DNA from: Candidatus Nitrotoga sp. BS
Lineage (GTDB): Bacteria > Pseudomonadota > Gammaproteobacteria > Burkholderiales > Gallionellaceae
DNA: 43,239 nt
Assembly (NCBI RefSeq): GCF_927797785.1
Contig: NZ_CAKMLL010000100.1
Location: 1-43,239 of the forward strand
Direction: 5' to 3'
This document shows positions 25,406-34,817 of this stretch, piece after piece. The position numbers and the translations under genes were made by a program. The notes beneath the pieces were generated by a model. That model worked only from the letters and a program-made list of their open reading frames with translations, had not been told where the DNA came from and did no database searches. How positions within the stretch are numbered: the stretch's first letter is position 1; the number at the start of each line of letters is the position of its first letter.

Positions 25406-25831
25406 TTATGTTTTGTGTGGGCACTTAACTTTAGTGCAGTCGGCATAAAGGTAAAGCGCATGCTCACGGATCGTGAAACCAAGTTCATCGGCAATTTTTA
25501 TTTGCCGTTTTTCGATTGCGGGGTCGTGGAATTCTTCAACTCGACCACATTGCAGGCATATTAAATGGTCATGGTGCTCACCTTTGTTAAGCTCGAATAC
25601 CGACTTGCCAGTTTCAAAGTGGTGACGGACAAGCAGTCCTGCTTGCTCGAATTGTGTAAGTACACGATACACCGTTGCTAGACCGACATCGAGTCCCTCT
25701 CCGATAAGCATTTTATAAACATCTTCGGCGCTTAAGTGACGTACCTCGGCATTTTCGAACAGATTGAGGATTTTTACACGCGGTAGCGTAGTCTTGAGGC
25801 CGGCAGTCTTGAGGTGGTTTGGCGCAGTCAT
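25406..25831 (-). CDS. fur: Ferric uptake regulator Fur
   Basis: Fur binds Fe2+ and represses iron-uptake genes. It is 141 residues with an N-terminal winged helix ([15 protein letters not shown], then [18 protein letters not shown]), the metal-site stretch [18 protein letters not shown] with the CxxC, and a C-terminal HALYLY...CPHKT. It is convergent with fbpC. A perfect Fur box is found upstream of fbpA and a weaker one upstream of tonB, so this gene very likely controls both flanking uptake systems. Confidence 0.96.
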   Translation of the reverse strand: MTAPNHLKTAGLKTTLPRVKILNLFENAEVRHLSAEDVYKMLIGEGLDVGLATVYRVLTQFEQAGLLVRHHFETGKSVFELNKGEHHDHLICLQCGRVEEFHDPAIEKRQIKIADELGFTIREHALYLYADCTKVKCPHKT

Positions 25832-26580
25832 GAGGTTACCCTTTAAAGTTTATTGATGGAGCTTCGCTCGTTAAAATCGCATTGTATTAATATTTTGCCA
25901 TTGATAGCTGCATCATGCCAGAAATGGCAGTTTAGTCTGTTTTTATGGATGCTCTGAATTAATAGGTTTCCCTTCCTGGTGATTCGCATGAGGCTGCTTA
26001 AGTGAACTTGGTTTTCGTTCATCTGCCGCATACTTTGCGTCGACATGACTGTCAAAGTAAATGCCGCTTCCATATTGATTAAGTATTGGTAAATGAACTC
26101 AATTCGGTCGCGTAGCACTGACAAATAGTGGGTGCATTAAAGGGCACCTCTAAAAATCCAATTTTCGTCACAATACTGCGTTACTCGAATAAAATTATCG
26201 CTTACATATCAACTATATGCCTCGCTCAAATTTTTTACTCGCGCCTTGTCTTGTCTAGAAAATTGAATTTTTAGAGGCGCCCTAAAGTTTGGTTAGAATC
26301 AATTCGCTAACTCGTGCGCGCAAAGTATTTTTTCGACGATCTGCAAATTATGCATGGCGGGTGCCTCTTGATGATCTTCAGTCACGCGATCATCGACCCA
26401 TGCCTCCCCTCAGTGGTATCAATTTTTTATTGCACAAAGTGTAGTTGGTTGGTGCTCAATATCTTGCTTTAGGAATTTGTACTAAGCATGGAGCTTAGTC
26501 TTGGTGAGGTTAAAAGCAATGCGAGCTTTTTGTTAGCGCAGTGCATTCCCTCCTTCTTCAGATAGCTTGTTATCGACAGG
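25832..26580. other. Gap upstream of fur holding a MITE-like element
   Basis: Between fur and exbD. A minus-strand frame (25843-26124, TTG start) has a product that looks partly coding (VLRDRIEFIYQYLINMEAAF, then STQSMRQMNENQ) but has no domain I can name; it may be a remnant. The MITE-like element occupies 26141-26283. The rest shows no gene, and the fur promoter was not resolved. Confidence 0.45.
26141..26283. mobile_element. 143-bp MITE-like element with 25-bp terminal inverted repeats
   Basis: The left end AGGGCACCTCTAAAAATCC (then AATTTT; 26141-26165) is matched in reverse complement at 26259-26283 with two mismatches. The inside encodes nothing. Ends of the same family are at 541-565 and 19052-19076. 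No clear target-site duplication was seen. Elements like this are moved by the transposase of a full-length relative, which is not in the window. Confidence 0.75.
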
Positions 26581-26997
26581 TTATTTGTTTTTTGGATCAG
26601 TAACGAATCCGATCTTACTTAAGCCGCCGGTCTGTGCGGCAGCCATAATTTCTACAATTTTTTCATATTGTGTAGTTCGTTCGGCACGTATGTGCAGTTC
26701 AGGCAGCGGTATTTTTTTTGCAGCTTCAGCGATACGGGCTTTCATTTGCGCTGCATCAATGAGTTCGGTATTCCAGTACATAAGGCCTTGTGCATCAATC
26801 GACAGATTGATGTTATCCGGTTTGACTTCATCGCGTTGATTGGTCGCACGTGGCAGATCTATTTTTACGCTATGGTTTATCACCGGAATAGTGATGATAA
26901 AAATGATTAACAGTACCAGCATTACATCGACTAACGGTGTGGTGTTAATCTCCGGGTTAAAATCGTCGTCCGAGTCGGACAGTGAGCCCATAGCCAT
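26581..26997 (-). CDS. exbD: Biopolymer transport protein ExbD
   Basis: ExbD works with ExbB to convert the proton gradient into force on TonB. The 138-residue protein has a cytoplasmic start with FNPEINTTPLVDVMLVLLIIF, in which the Asp of LVDVML is the proton-carrying residue, then a single membrane helix and a periplasmic domain (LPELHIRAERTTQYEKIVEIM). Its start overlaps the exbB stop by one base, so they are coupled. Confidence 0.95.
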   Translation of the reverse strand: MAMGSLSDSDDDFNPEINTTPLVDVMLVLLIIFIITIPVINHSVKIDLPRATNQRDEVKPDNINLSIDAQGLMYWNTELIDAAQMKARIAEAAKKIPLPELHIRAERTTQYEKIVEIMAAAQTGGLSKIGFVTDPKNK

Positions 26998-27725
26998 TAT
27001 GCACTCCTTGAGCTGGTAATTCTGCCAGCATTATCGTCGGCAATGGCGGTAACGCTGGAACGAGCGCCGGTAATGAACAGCGCGTGTAAATCAAATCCGA
27101 ATTTATTTAGTTTTGCAATAGTAGATTTATTGCTACGGACTAAAGCGTTATAGCCAAAGGTGGCCGGAATTGCTACCGCCAAGCCAAGCGCTGTCATGAT
27201 CAATGCTTCGCCTACTGGGCCAGCGACCTTGTCAATACTCGCTTGTCCCGAAGTGCCGATCGAAACCAGGGCGTGATAAATGCCCCACACAGTACCGAGC
27301 AAGCCGACAAATGGTGCAGTCGAGCCGACCGACGCCAATATCGCCATACCGGTTTGCAGCTTGCCAGAAGTTTCATCTATCGCTTGCCGCAATGACAGCG
27401 TAACCCAATCGCTGAGCAAGAGCTGATCGTGTAAATGACCTTTGTGCGCTGCATGATGGCGCATGGCGGACGCACCTGCATGTGCGATATCGGAAAATGG
27501 ATTGTTGGTGCCAAGCGTGAGTACACCTTCAGCCAAGTTGGTTGTATCCCAGAATTCGTGACCGGCAGCATGAGACGCACGACGATAGTTTATTAGTTGC
27601 ATCGCCTTAGTGACAATTACATACCACGATGCGATCGACATGACGATAAGTAATACCGTGACGCCTTTGGTGATTAAATCGCCTTCAATCCATAAACTTT
27701 CTAATCCATAAGGATTTGCTTGCAT
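26997..27725 (-). CDS. exbB: Biopolymer transport protein ExbB
   Basis: The 242-residue inner-membrane motor subunit partners ExbD and TonB. Three membrane segments are visible: an N-terminal one (ITKGVTVLLIVMSIASWYVI), then LASVGSTAPFVGLLGTVWGIY and ALIMTALGLAVAIPATFGYNAL; the GLLGTVWG and GLAVAIPA motifs are the family's signatures. Thirteen bases separate it from tonB. The order tonB-exbB-exbD on one strand indicates one operon. Confidence 0.95.
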   Translation of the reverse strand: MQANPYGLESLWIEGDLITKGVTVLLIVMSIASWYVIVTKAMQLINYRRASHAAGHEFWDTTNLAEGVLTLGTNNPFSDIAHAGASAMRHHAAHKGHLHDQLLLSDWVTLSLRQAIDETSGKLQTGMAILASVGSTAPFVGLLGTVWGIYHALVSIGTSGQASIDKVAGPVGEALIMTALGLAVAIPATFGYNALVRSNKSTIAKLNKFGFDLHALFITGARSSVTAIADDNAGRITSSRSA

Positions 27726-27738
27726 GATGATTCCTTCT

Positions 27739-28509
27739 TTATTGATTCAAATTAAAGTCAATTGGCACGATGGCATAAACGCTGATCGCTCTACCATCTT
27801 CGATATGTGGCTTGAACATTACACGCAGTACTGCTTTTCTTGCGGCTTCATCTAGTTGAGACGAACCCGACGTTTTTTGTACCTCGACCTGGATCGGGCG
27901 GCCACTTTCATTCACTAATACGCGAAGCACAACACGCCCTTCTTCACCCCTGCGTATGGCGAGAGGGGGGTATTCCGGTTTAGGTGCTTGGAGATACTCC
28001 ACACCGGTTGAAATAGTCTTGGGTCGAGAGGGCGGGGGCGGCGCAGGCCGCGCGGGCGGCGTTGGCTCAGATGGAGGAGCCGGAGCCACTACGGCCGGCT
28101 TAGGAGGAGCAGGCGGTTGTGGAGGAACCGGCGGGGTTACGATTGCCTGTTCTGATGGCATTTTGTTAATAACCGGAATTACCGGTGGCGGCGGCTCAGG
28201 CGGCGGTGGCTCAGGTGGCGTTGGTCTGGGCGGTGTTGGTTTAGGTGGCGTTGGTTCGGGCGGCGTTGGTTCGGGCGGCATCGGCTCAGGTTTCTCGTCA
28301 GCTGTTATTAGGCTGACAAATACTTCTTTGACTAGTCCCTGTTCAGCTTTTGGTAATACTCGCTTGGTTTGGTAGAACCAGCCGTTTAGCAATGCGAAGA
28401 TGAAACCAATGTGCAGCAAGATGATGAAAACCAATGATACTAAGCGCTTGACCTGCGGCCAAGTCATAATAGGAAGATTCGGTGTCGAAAATGATGATGT
28501 TGCGCTCAT
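27739..28509 (-). CDS. tonB: Energy transducer TonB
   Basis: TonB carries the energy from ExbBD across the periplasm to outer-membrane receptors. The 256-residue protein has one N-terminal membrane helix (LVSLVFIILLHIGFIFAL). A long Pro/Glu/Lys linker follows with many PEPTPP, PKPTPP and PEPPPP units (about 75-165), which span the periplasm. The C-terminal domain runs from KPEYPPLAIRRGEEGRVVLRVLV to the end, including SGSSQLDEAARKAV. It is the first gene of the exbBD operon. No TonB-dependent receptor lies in the window. Confidence 0.95.
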   Translation of the reverse strand: MSATSSFSTPNLPIMTWPQVKRLVSLVFIILLHIGFIFALLNGWFYQTKRVLPKAEQGLVKEVFVSLITADEKPEPMPPEPTPPEPTPPKPTPPRPTPPEPPPPEPPPPVIPVINKMPSEQAIVTPPVPPQPPAPPKPAVVAPAPPSEPTPPARPAPPPPSRPKTISTGVEYLQAPKPEYPPLAIRRGEEGRVVLRVLVNESGRPIQVEVQKTSGSSQLDEAARKAVLRVMFKPHIEDGRAISVYAIVPIDFNLNQ

Positions 28510-28912
28510 GTGTCGTTCTTATACTGCAATTGCCAACGCATAGAGTTGGAAAGCCATTGCCGATGTTAAATAATTGAACATTATAAATGAGAGTTGACAA
28601 GCTAAGCAGTTAGTTTAGCGGTATTTGTTTGTCGATCGGAAAAATATGCACAGATTAATCAACCTAACAGCAGAATGCCCAAGCTGACGAAACTCATTGA
28701 CTATATTAATCTTTCGGTGACAAAGGTTCGGTGACCATATGCCAATAAGCGTTATCAATCGATGGTAGCGCATCAACTTGGGTAACTTAATGAAATGCGA
28801 ATGCGAATGATGCTCTCTTATTATCATCTTGTTTTAAAGAATTGCAAGCTTTGCATTTTAGAGTAGCGAGCAATGAAATGCCCAATTCAAGCAAGGATGA
28901 AGGCAATTGATT
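28510..28912. other. Gap upstream of tonB with a candidate Fur site
   Basis: About 400 bases with no supported gene. The tonB promoter must lie here. A degenerate Fur-like sequence is listed at 28794-28831. Short frames on both strands lack domains. Confidence 0.4.
28794..28831 (-). promoter_or_regulatory. Candidate degenerate Fur box upstream of tonB
   Basis: On the minus strand this reads a GATGATAATAAG block followed by CATCATTCGCATTCGCATTT, a run of hexamers like those of Fur sites. It is imperfect and 285 bases from the tonB start, further than usual. Confidence 0.35.
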
Positions 28913-30394
28913 TCAAGATGGTAATGATGGCTGTGTCGGCTTAACGGTGGATTGCTGCCACCCTCCAGCCAATGCCTTAAACAAGTCAGCAACTGCTGCA
29001 CGCTGGGCACGCTCTGCATCTATGCGGGTCAGTTCTGCTTGCAGGTAATTCCGTTCCACATCCAATAATTCCAAGTGGCTGGAAATACCAATTTTATATC
29101 GCAATTCCGCTTGTTTATGAGCTTTCGAAAGCGCCGTGCTACGGGAGCTTTCGGCGGCTAGTATCTGGCGTGCGGATTCTTGCGCGAACAAAGCGTTGCG
29201 CACATCGGCAAAAGCGTTGGCGACTGCCTGTTTATATTGAGCTAACGCCTGATCACGGCGAGATTCCGCTACCTTTACGCCAAATTTAATGCGGCCAGCA
29301 TTAAAAATTGGCTGACTAATACCAGCGGCAAACCGGAAAACGCCAGCTGGTCCGGTAAATAGATCCGAGAGTGAAATACTTTGACTGCCGAGATAGGAGG
29401 TTAAACTAATTGACGGGAAGAATTGCGCGCGCGCTGCGCCAATACGCGCATTCATTGCCATTAATTTTTGTTCTGCTTCTTGTATATCGGGTCTGCGCAG
29501 TAGCAATTCAGCCGGTAAGCCATCGGGTACCCAAACGTTAGCAAGGGTGGGATTCCCACGCTCCAGTTTGCCATTCATCACGTTGCGCGGAGAGCGGCCC
29601 AGCAACAGCGCGAGACTTGCTTCGCGTTGGTCACGCGTTTGAATAATGGAGATGAGTTGCGATTGCGCAGCGTCTGCATCAGCCTTAGATTGGTGCAGAT
29701 CATATTCAGAAATGACCCCTGCTGTGTAACGCTTTTTATCTAACGCGAACCGCTCCTGACGCCCGGCTAACAGGCGGCGTATAGCAGACTCTTGGACATC
29801 TGCTGACAACAAAGCAAAGTATTGCTGTGCCACTTGTGCAGTTAGTGAAAAGTGTACAGCGTCTTGATTAAACTGTGCCGCAAATAAATCAGCACGTGAA
29901 GCCTCGCTGGCGCGGCGGAATTTCCCCCAAAGATCCAGCTCGTAGCTGGCATCCAGGGTGGTGCGCGAGAGGTTCACGATACGTACCGGAGGAATAAAAA
30001 GCCCAGGGTTAATACTACTTTTCGTGCGGGATTGAGCTCCATTGGCGTTGAGTTGCGGATACTGATCTGATTCGGTTATTCCGAGTTGAGCACGCGCTTC
30101 TAATATTCGAGCAGTGGCAACTTGGGCGTCCACATTATGAGCAAGTGCCTCATCTTCGATCTTATTGAGAACTGGGTCGGCGTACAGGTTCCACCAGCGT
30201 TCTCCGGCAGCATTTACCGGCTTGGATGTCGCTGGACTAATAGCGCTTGGCTTGGCTACCCAATTTTCTGGCAAATCCATTTCCGGACGCTGATAGGTGG
30301 GCCCCGCAGTGCATGCAGCTAGTAGTAAACCACTCAACAGAAGCACGAGAGATGTTCTGGCTTTTGTGAAATAGTTATTTGTGCAATGTTTCAT
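28913..30394 (-). CDS. RND efflux outer-membrane channel lipoprotein (OprM/NodT type)
   Basis: This 493-residue protein forms the outer-membrane tunnel of a tripartite pump. It has a lipoprotein signal with the lipobox LLAAC near residue 28, then GPTYQRPEMDLPENW, the usual start of the family. Two outer-membrane-factor repeats follow, with internally similar helices such as NVDAQVATARILEARAQLG and QYKQAVANAFADVRNALFA. The last segment ELTRIDAERAQRAAVADLFKALAGGW is the standard family end. It is the last gene of the efflux operon, 14 bases after the pump gene. Confidence 0.95.
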   Translation of the reverse strand: MKHCTNNYFTKARTSLVLLLSGLLLAACTAGPTYQRPEMDLPENWVAKPSAISPATSKPVNAAGERWWNLYADPVLNKIEDEALAHNVDAQVATARILEARAQLGITESDQYPQLNANGAQSRTKSSINPGLFIPPVRIVNLSRTTLDASYELDLWGKFRRASEASRADLFAAQFNQDAVHFSLTAQVAQQYFALLSADVQESAIRRLLAGRQERFALDKKRYTAGVISEYDLHQSKADADAAQSQLISIIQTRDQREASLALLLGRSPRNVMNGKLERGNPTLANVWVPDGLPAELLLRRPDIQEAEQKLMAMNARIGAARAQFFPSISLTSYLGSQSISLSDLFTGPAGVFRFAAGISQPIFNAGRIKFGVKVAESRRDQALAQYKQAVANAFADVRNALFAQESARQILAAESSRSTALSKAHKQAELRYKIGISSHLELLDVERNYLQAELTRIDAERAQRAAVADLFKALAGGWQQSTVKPTQPSLPS

Positions 30395-30408
30395 ATTAAT
30401 AAATCGCG

Positions 30409-33400
30409 CTATTTTTTGGATGATGCATGATCGTCTTCTTGATGTCTGCGCGGATGACCGGGAAAGATGCGACGAATGACAACAAAGAATACCGGTACTA
30501 AAAATACCGCCAGAACCGTTGCCGCTATCATCCCCCCCATGACGCTAGTGCCAATGGCTTGGCGACCATTTGCCCCTGCACCTGAAGAAATAGCCAAGGG
30601 CAGTACACCTAAAATAAATGCGATTGATGTCATTAAGATGGGACGGAATCTTAGCCGACAGGCTTCCAGCGTAGCATCAAACAAACTGTAGCCACGCTCC
30701 TGCAGGTCACGCGCAAACTCAATAATCAAGATCGCATTTTTGGCCGAAAGCCCAATGATAACTATAAGTCCTACCTTGAAATAAACATCGTTTGGCATGC
30801 CTCGCAACGTCATGGCTAGCAGTGCGCCAAGGATACCGATGGGTACTACCAGTAGAACCGCTACTGGAATTGACCAGCTCTCATAAAGCGCTGCCAAGCA
30901 CAAAAATACGGCAATTAACGAAAGGCCAAATAGTAATATGGCCTGGCTTCCAGACAATCGTTCCTCATAAGATGTTCCAGACCATTGAAAACCAAAACCG
31001 GTTGGTAATTGGCTAGCCATTTCCTCCATTGCTGCGATTGCATCACCGCTACTCCGACCTGGAGCGGGGCCACCGGAAATTTTCATTGAGGGCAGGCCGT
31101 TGTAACGGTCCAGTTTTGGCGATCCGACATCCCAGTGTGTCGAAGTAAATTCGGACAAGGGCACCATTGCGCCCTGAGTATTTCGTACCGGCAAGCGCAA
31201 TATTTCCTCAGGTGTCGTCCCTACGCTTGCTTCTGCTTGCATCTGAACCCGCAGAATGCGTCCTGCACGCACGAAGTCGTTGATATAGGCAACGCCCAGT
31301 GCTGATTGCAGGGTTTCATTCAAGTCAGCCAGGTCGATACCTAATGCACTTGCTTTTAGTCGGTCAATATCCAGCCGCAATTGCGGTCCCGCTTCTTGTC
31401 CCTCTGGCCGTACGCCCGCTAATGCTGAATTTTGACTGGCTATGCCCAATGCCATATTACGCGCTTCAAGTAGTTTTTCGCGTCCCTGACCAGCGCGATC
31501 CTGCAAGCGAAAGTCGAATCCGCCCACAGCGGCTAACTCTGGAATGGGTGGAACATTAATGGAAAAAATCATGGCTTGCTTGATGCGAGACAGTGTCATG
31601 TTGGCACGTTTGACTATAGAAGAAGCAGAGTTGTCTTTTGTTGGGCGCGCATCCCAGCCCTTAAGTCGAACGAAAGCAATCGCTGCATTTTGACCACGGC
31701 CAAAAAATGAAAAGCCAGCCACGCCGATAACGTGTTCAATCTCGGGCTGCTTAAGATAAAACTGTTCTACTTGAGTAAGAACTTCGAGCGTACGTTCTCG
31801 AGTAGAACCCGGGGGCAACTGGATCACGCTAATAAAATAACCCTGGTCTTCCTCGGGCAGGAAGCTGGTTGGTAAACGTGAAAACAGTCCCCCCACCGCA
31901 ACCAGAATGACAGCATAGATCATAAGATAGAGCCCGATCTTTTTTAAAACGTGTCCCACGCCAGATTTGTAACGTTGGGTCGTTCTGCTGAAAAAACGAT
32001 TAAACCAGCCAAAGAAACCTTTGCCAGGTTTTTTCTCATGCTCAGGTACGTGTTTCAGCAATGTGGCACACAGTGCTGGTGTTAACGTTAAAGCCATCAA
32101 CATTGAAAAGGCTATAGTCAGTATCAGCGTTACCGAGAATTGGCGATAGATGGCTCCGACAGAACCACTAAAGAAAGCCATCGGAATAAACACTGCAATT
32201 AGCACTAAAGTGATGGCGATAATGGCATTTATAATTTGCCCCATCGCCTTGCGCGTGGCTTCGCGTGGGTGTAATCCTTCTTCTGTCATGATACGTTCGA
32301 CATTTTCCACGACCACAATGGCGTCATCCACCACCATGCCGATAGCTAACACCATGGCAAATAACGTCAAAGTGTTGATGGAGTAGCCTAATACGTACAG
32401 ACCAACTGCGCCTCCGATGAGCGCAATCGGTACCACGATAGTTGGAATGATCGTGGCACGAAAGTTTCCCAGGAATAGATACATAACTAAAAAAACAAGG
32501 ACCATCGCTTCAGCCAAAGTCTTCAAAACTTCCCGGATGGATATTTCAACAAATTGAGAGGTGTCGTAAGGCACAACCCAATCGATTCCTTTTGGAAAAA
32601 ATTTAGCTAGCTCAGTCATCTTGGCTTTGACAGCTTTAGCGGTATCCAGGGCATTGGCACCTGGTGATAAGCGAATGGCTATGGCTGAAGATGGTTGACC
32701 ATCAAGACGAGCGGAAACGGAATAATCTTGTGCCCCTAATTCCACCGACGCTACGTCTTTGATGCGCACTGTGGAGCCATCCGGGTTGGCGCGCACAATA
32801 ATGTTGCCGAATTCCTCAGGGGATGACAATCTCCCTTGGGTAACAATGACCGCGTTCAATTGTTGGCCAGCCATTGCTGGTAGTTGTCCCAACTCGCCCA
32901 TGGCAAGCTGTATGTTCTGCGCTCGTACAGCGCGTGAAACATCGCCTGGGGTCAAGCTGAAGGCGTGAAGCCGTTCTGGCTGAAGCCATATTCGCATTGA
33001 ATATTCGGTGCCAAAAAGTATTCCTTCACCTACCCCGGGCACACGCCGGATGCTCTCCAGCAGGTTGGCCGCTGCATAACTGCCGAGCGCAACGTTATCG
33101 CGGCTTTTGTCTGGCGAAATAAGTGACACGAACATCAAGTAATTTCGTGCTGATTTCGCCACAGTTACCCCCAAGCGGCGCACATCCTCTGGTAAACGCG
33201 CTTCGGCACGCTTGATGCGGTTTTGGGTTTCAACCGAGGCAATGTCCAGATCAGAGCCCGCTTCAAAGGTTAGTGTGATAGTGCCACGGCTCAGTTCGGA
33301 GGACGAATCCATGTACAGCAAGTGTTCGATGCCGTTCAATTCTTGCTCAATCAAGGCAACGGCGGTTTCCTCAACTACTTGGGCGGAGGCACCAGGGTAG

Positions 33401-33546
33401 CTGAGAGTAATAGCCAGAGCGGGAGGAGCCACAGCCGGATAAGAGGTGACGGGCAAGCTGCGTAGCGCGAGCCCCCCGCCAAGCAGGATTACCAGGGCGA
33501 TAACCCAGGCAAAAATGGGGCGGTCTATAAAGAAATTGGCTAACAC
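30409..33546 (-). CDS. RND multidrug efflux pump, HAE1 family
   Basis: This 1045-residue inner-membrane transporter exports hydrophobic and amphiphilic compounds using the proton gradient. It begins FFIDRPIFAWVIALVILLGG, the family start, and has twelve membrane helices in two halves. The paired aspartates of MVVDDAIVVVENVER (TM4) and the lysine of GLSAKNAILIIEFA (TM10) form the proton relay; both are present. Periplasmic porter loops fill about residues 30-330 and 560-860. It starts with GTG inside the end of the fusion-protein gene (seven shared bases). The substrates cannot be read from sequence; close relatives handle dyes, detergents and antibiotics. Confidence 0.96.
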   Translation of the reverse strand: MLANFFIDRPIFAWVIALVILLGGGLALRSLPVTSYPAVAPPALAITLSYPGASAQVVEETAVALIEQELNGIEHLLYMDSSSELSRGTITLTFEAGSDLDIASVETQNRIKRAEARLPEDVRRLGVTVAKSARNYLMFVSLISPDKSRDNVALGSYAAANLLESIRRVPGVGEGILFGTEYSMRIWLQPERLHAFSLTPGDVSRAVRAQNIQLAMGELGQLPAMAGQQLNAVIVTQGRLSSPEEFGNIIVRANPDGSTVRIKDVASVELGAQDYSVSARLDGQPSSAIAIRLSPGANALDTAKAVKAKMTELAKFFPKGIDWVVPYDTSQFVEISIREVLKTLAEAMVLVFLVMYLFLGNFRATIIPTIVVPIALIGGAVGLYVLGYSINTLTLFAMVLAIGMVVDDAIVVVENVERIMTEEGLHPREATRKAMGQIINAIIAITLVLIAVFIPMAFFSGSVGAIYRQFSVTLILTIAFSMLMALTLTPALCATLLKHVPEHEKKPGKGFFGWFNRFFSRTTQRYKSGVGHVLKKIGLYLMIYAVILVAVGGLFSRLPTSFLPEEDQGYFISVIQLPPGSTRERTLEVLTQVEQFYLKQPEIEHVIGVAGFSFFGRGQNAAIAFVRLKGWDARPTKDNSASSIVKRANMTLSRIKQAMIFSINVPPIPELAAVGGFDFRLQDRAGQGREKLLEARNMALGIASQNSALAGVRPEGQEAGPQLRLDIDRLKASALGIDLADLNETLQSALGVAYINDFVRAGRILRVQMQAEASVGTTPEEILRLPVRNTQGAMVPLSEFTSTHWDVGSPKLDRYNGLPSMKISGGPAPGRSSGDAIAAMEEMASQLPTGFGFQWSGTSYEERLSGSQAILLFGLSLIAVFLCLAALYESWSIPVAVLLVVPIGILGALLAMTLRGMPNDVYFKVGLIVIIGLSAKNAILIIEFARDLQERGYSLFDATLEACRLRFRPILMTSIAFILGVLPLAISSGAGANGRQAIGTSVMGGMIAATVLAVFLVPVFFVVIRRIFPGHPRRHQEDDHASSKK

Positions 33547-34712
33547 GACAGCCCTCTATTTTTCGCTTGGGCTATTGCCATTGGGGTATTTGTAATTGCA
33601 GCTTGATTTAAGGGTACGGGCTTCACAATGCTGCCCGGCTTCACTTTTTGCAAGCCGTTGACAATTACCTGTTCCCCACCTTTTAACCCCTCGGTGATGA
33701 TGAAATCTGCACCCGACATACTGCCAGTTTTAACCCGCTGTATGGCCACCTTGCTCTGGGAATCTACAATCATCACAAATTGCCCTTGTGTATCCGCTAA
33801 CAGAGCACGTTGAGGTATTTGGATAGCGTTGTCGATATTGGCCTCGGGGAAGCGAATGCGAACAAACATCCCGGGTAGCAGTTCTTGCTTAGGATTTGGA
33901 AACTCTGCTCGAAGGGAAACGCTATTGGTACTGGGATCAACGGCCAAATCGGAGAATAGAAATTTGCCCGATTGGGGATAAATACTTCCATCTTCAAGAA
34001 TCAGCTCAATTGTTGTTGATTCGGTTCGTGTCAATCCCCCAGCTTTAAATGCCCGTTGAAGTCGGAGAGTGTCGGCACCCGATTGCGTGAAATTTACATA
34101 AAGTGGGTGAACCTGTTCGATAGTTGCAAGCAGTGTGGCTTCATTACGGCCCACAAGCGCACCTTCGGTAATTTGGGAGCGTCCTATGCGACCGGAAATA
34201 GGCGCGGGTACACGAGTATTGTCCAAATCTTCCCGCGCTTTAGAAAACGTTGCTGCGACCTGTTTGAGCTTGGCATCTGCCAATTCATATTCTTGCGGAC
34301 TAACTGCCTTCGCGTCTAAAAGGTATTTATAACGTGCTAGCGTTTTACGGGCTGCAGCCACGTCTGCTTTGGACGCATCATAAGCTGTCTGATAGTTGCG
34401 TGAAAAAATTTGATACAGCGAATCACCCTCTTTAACATTGCTGCCCTCAATGAATTTCCGTTTTTCAACTACTCCTTCCACTCGGGCTCGTACTTGAGCT
34501 GTGCGATATGCCTGAAGACGACCGGGCAAGTTTTGAGTGAGCACTGCCGAGCTTCGCGTAACGGTTATTACATCGACTTCGGGAGGAGGGGGGGGCGTGG
34601 CCGCAGCAGGTATTTTTTGAGTGTCTCCAGAACCGCAGCCTGAAAGCAGTATGGGTAAAATAATGGCCGCGCAAGCCGCCTTACAAACTGACAAAAAAGC
34701 GTCTTGTTTCAT
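33540..34712 (-). CDS. RND efflux membrane fusion protein (periplasmic adaptor)
   Basis: This 390-residue adaptor joins the pump to the outer-membrane channel. A lipobox LLSGC near residue 26 marks it as an inner-membrane lipoprotein. The order is as in AcrA/MexA: a lipoyl half (LPGRLQAYRTAQVRARVEGVV), an alpha-helical hairpin with ARKTLARYKYLLDAKAVSPQEY, the second lipoyl half (VPAPISGRIGRSQITEGALV) and beta-barrel domains toward the end. GGAG lies six bases before ATG 34712. It is co-directional with tetR upstream, 105 bases away. Confidence 0.95.
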   Translation of the reverse strand: MKQDAFLSVCKAACAAIILPILLSGCGSGDTQKIPAAATPPPPPEVDVITVTRSSAVLTQNLPGRLQAYRTAQVRARVEGVVEKRKFIEGSNVKEGDSLYQIFSRNYQTAYDASKADVAAARKTLARYKYLLDAKAVSPQEYELADAKLKQVAATFSKAREDLDNTRVPAPISGRIGRSQITEGALVGRNEATLLATIEQVHPLYVNFTQSGADTLRLQRAFKAGGLTRTESTTIELILEDGSIYPQSGKFLFSDLAVDPSTNSVSLRAEFPNPKQELLPGMFVRIRFPEANIDNAIQIPQRALLADTQGQFVMIVDSQSKVAIQRVKTGSMSGADFIITEGLKGGEQVIVNGLQKVKPGSIVKPVPLNQAAITNTPMAIAQAKNRGLSC

Positions 34713-34817
34713 CTGTATCTCCAGTAAATCGTTCGCCTTAATTTGATCAGGTCACCCGAATAATAACCACCATGCAAAGCATTTATAAATAGCTTCTAAA
34801 TGCTTAAACGCAAGTAA

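Noticed and set aside
27956-28375. Plus-strand glycine-rich frame and apparent direct repeats
   Set aside because: It is the complement of the proline-rich linker of tonB. The repeated units are PxPTPP codons, not a CRISPR array.
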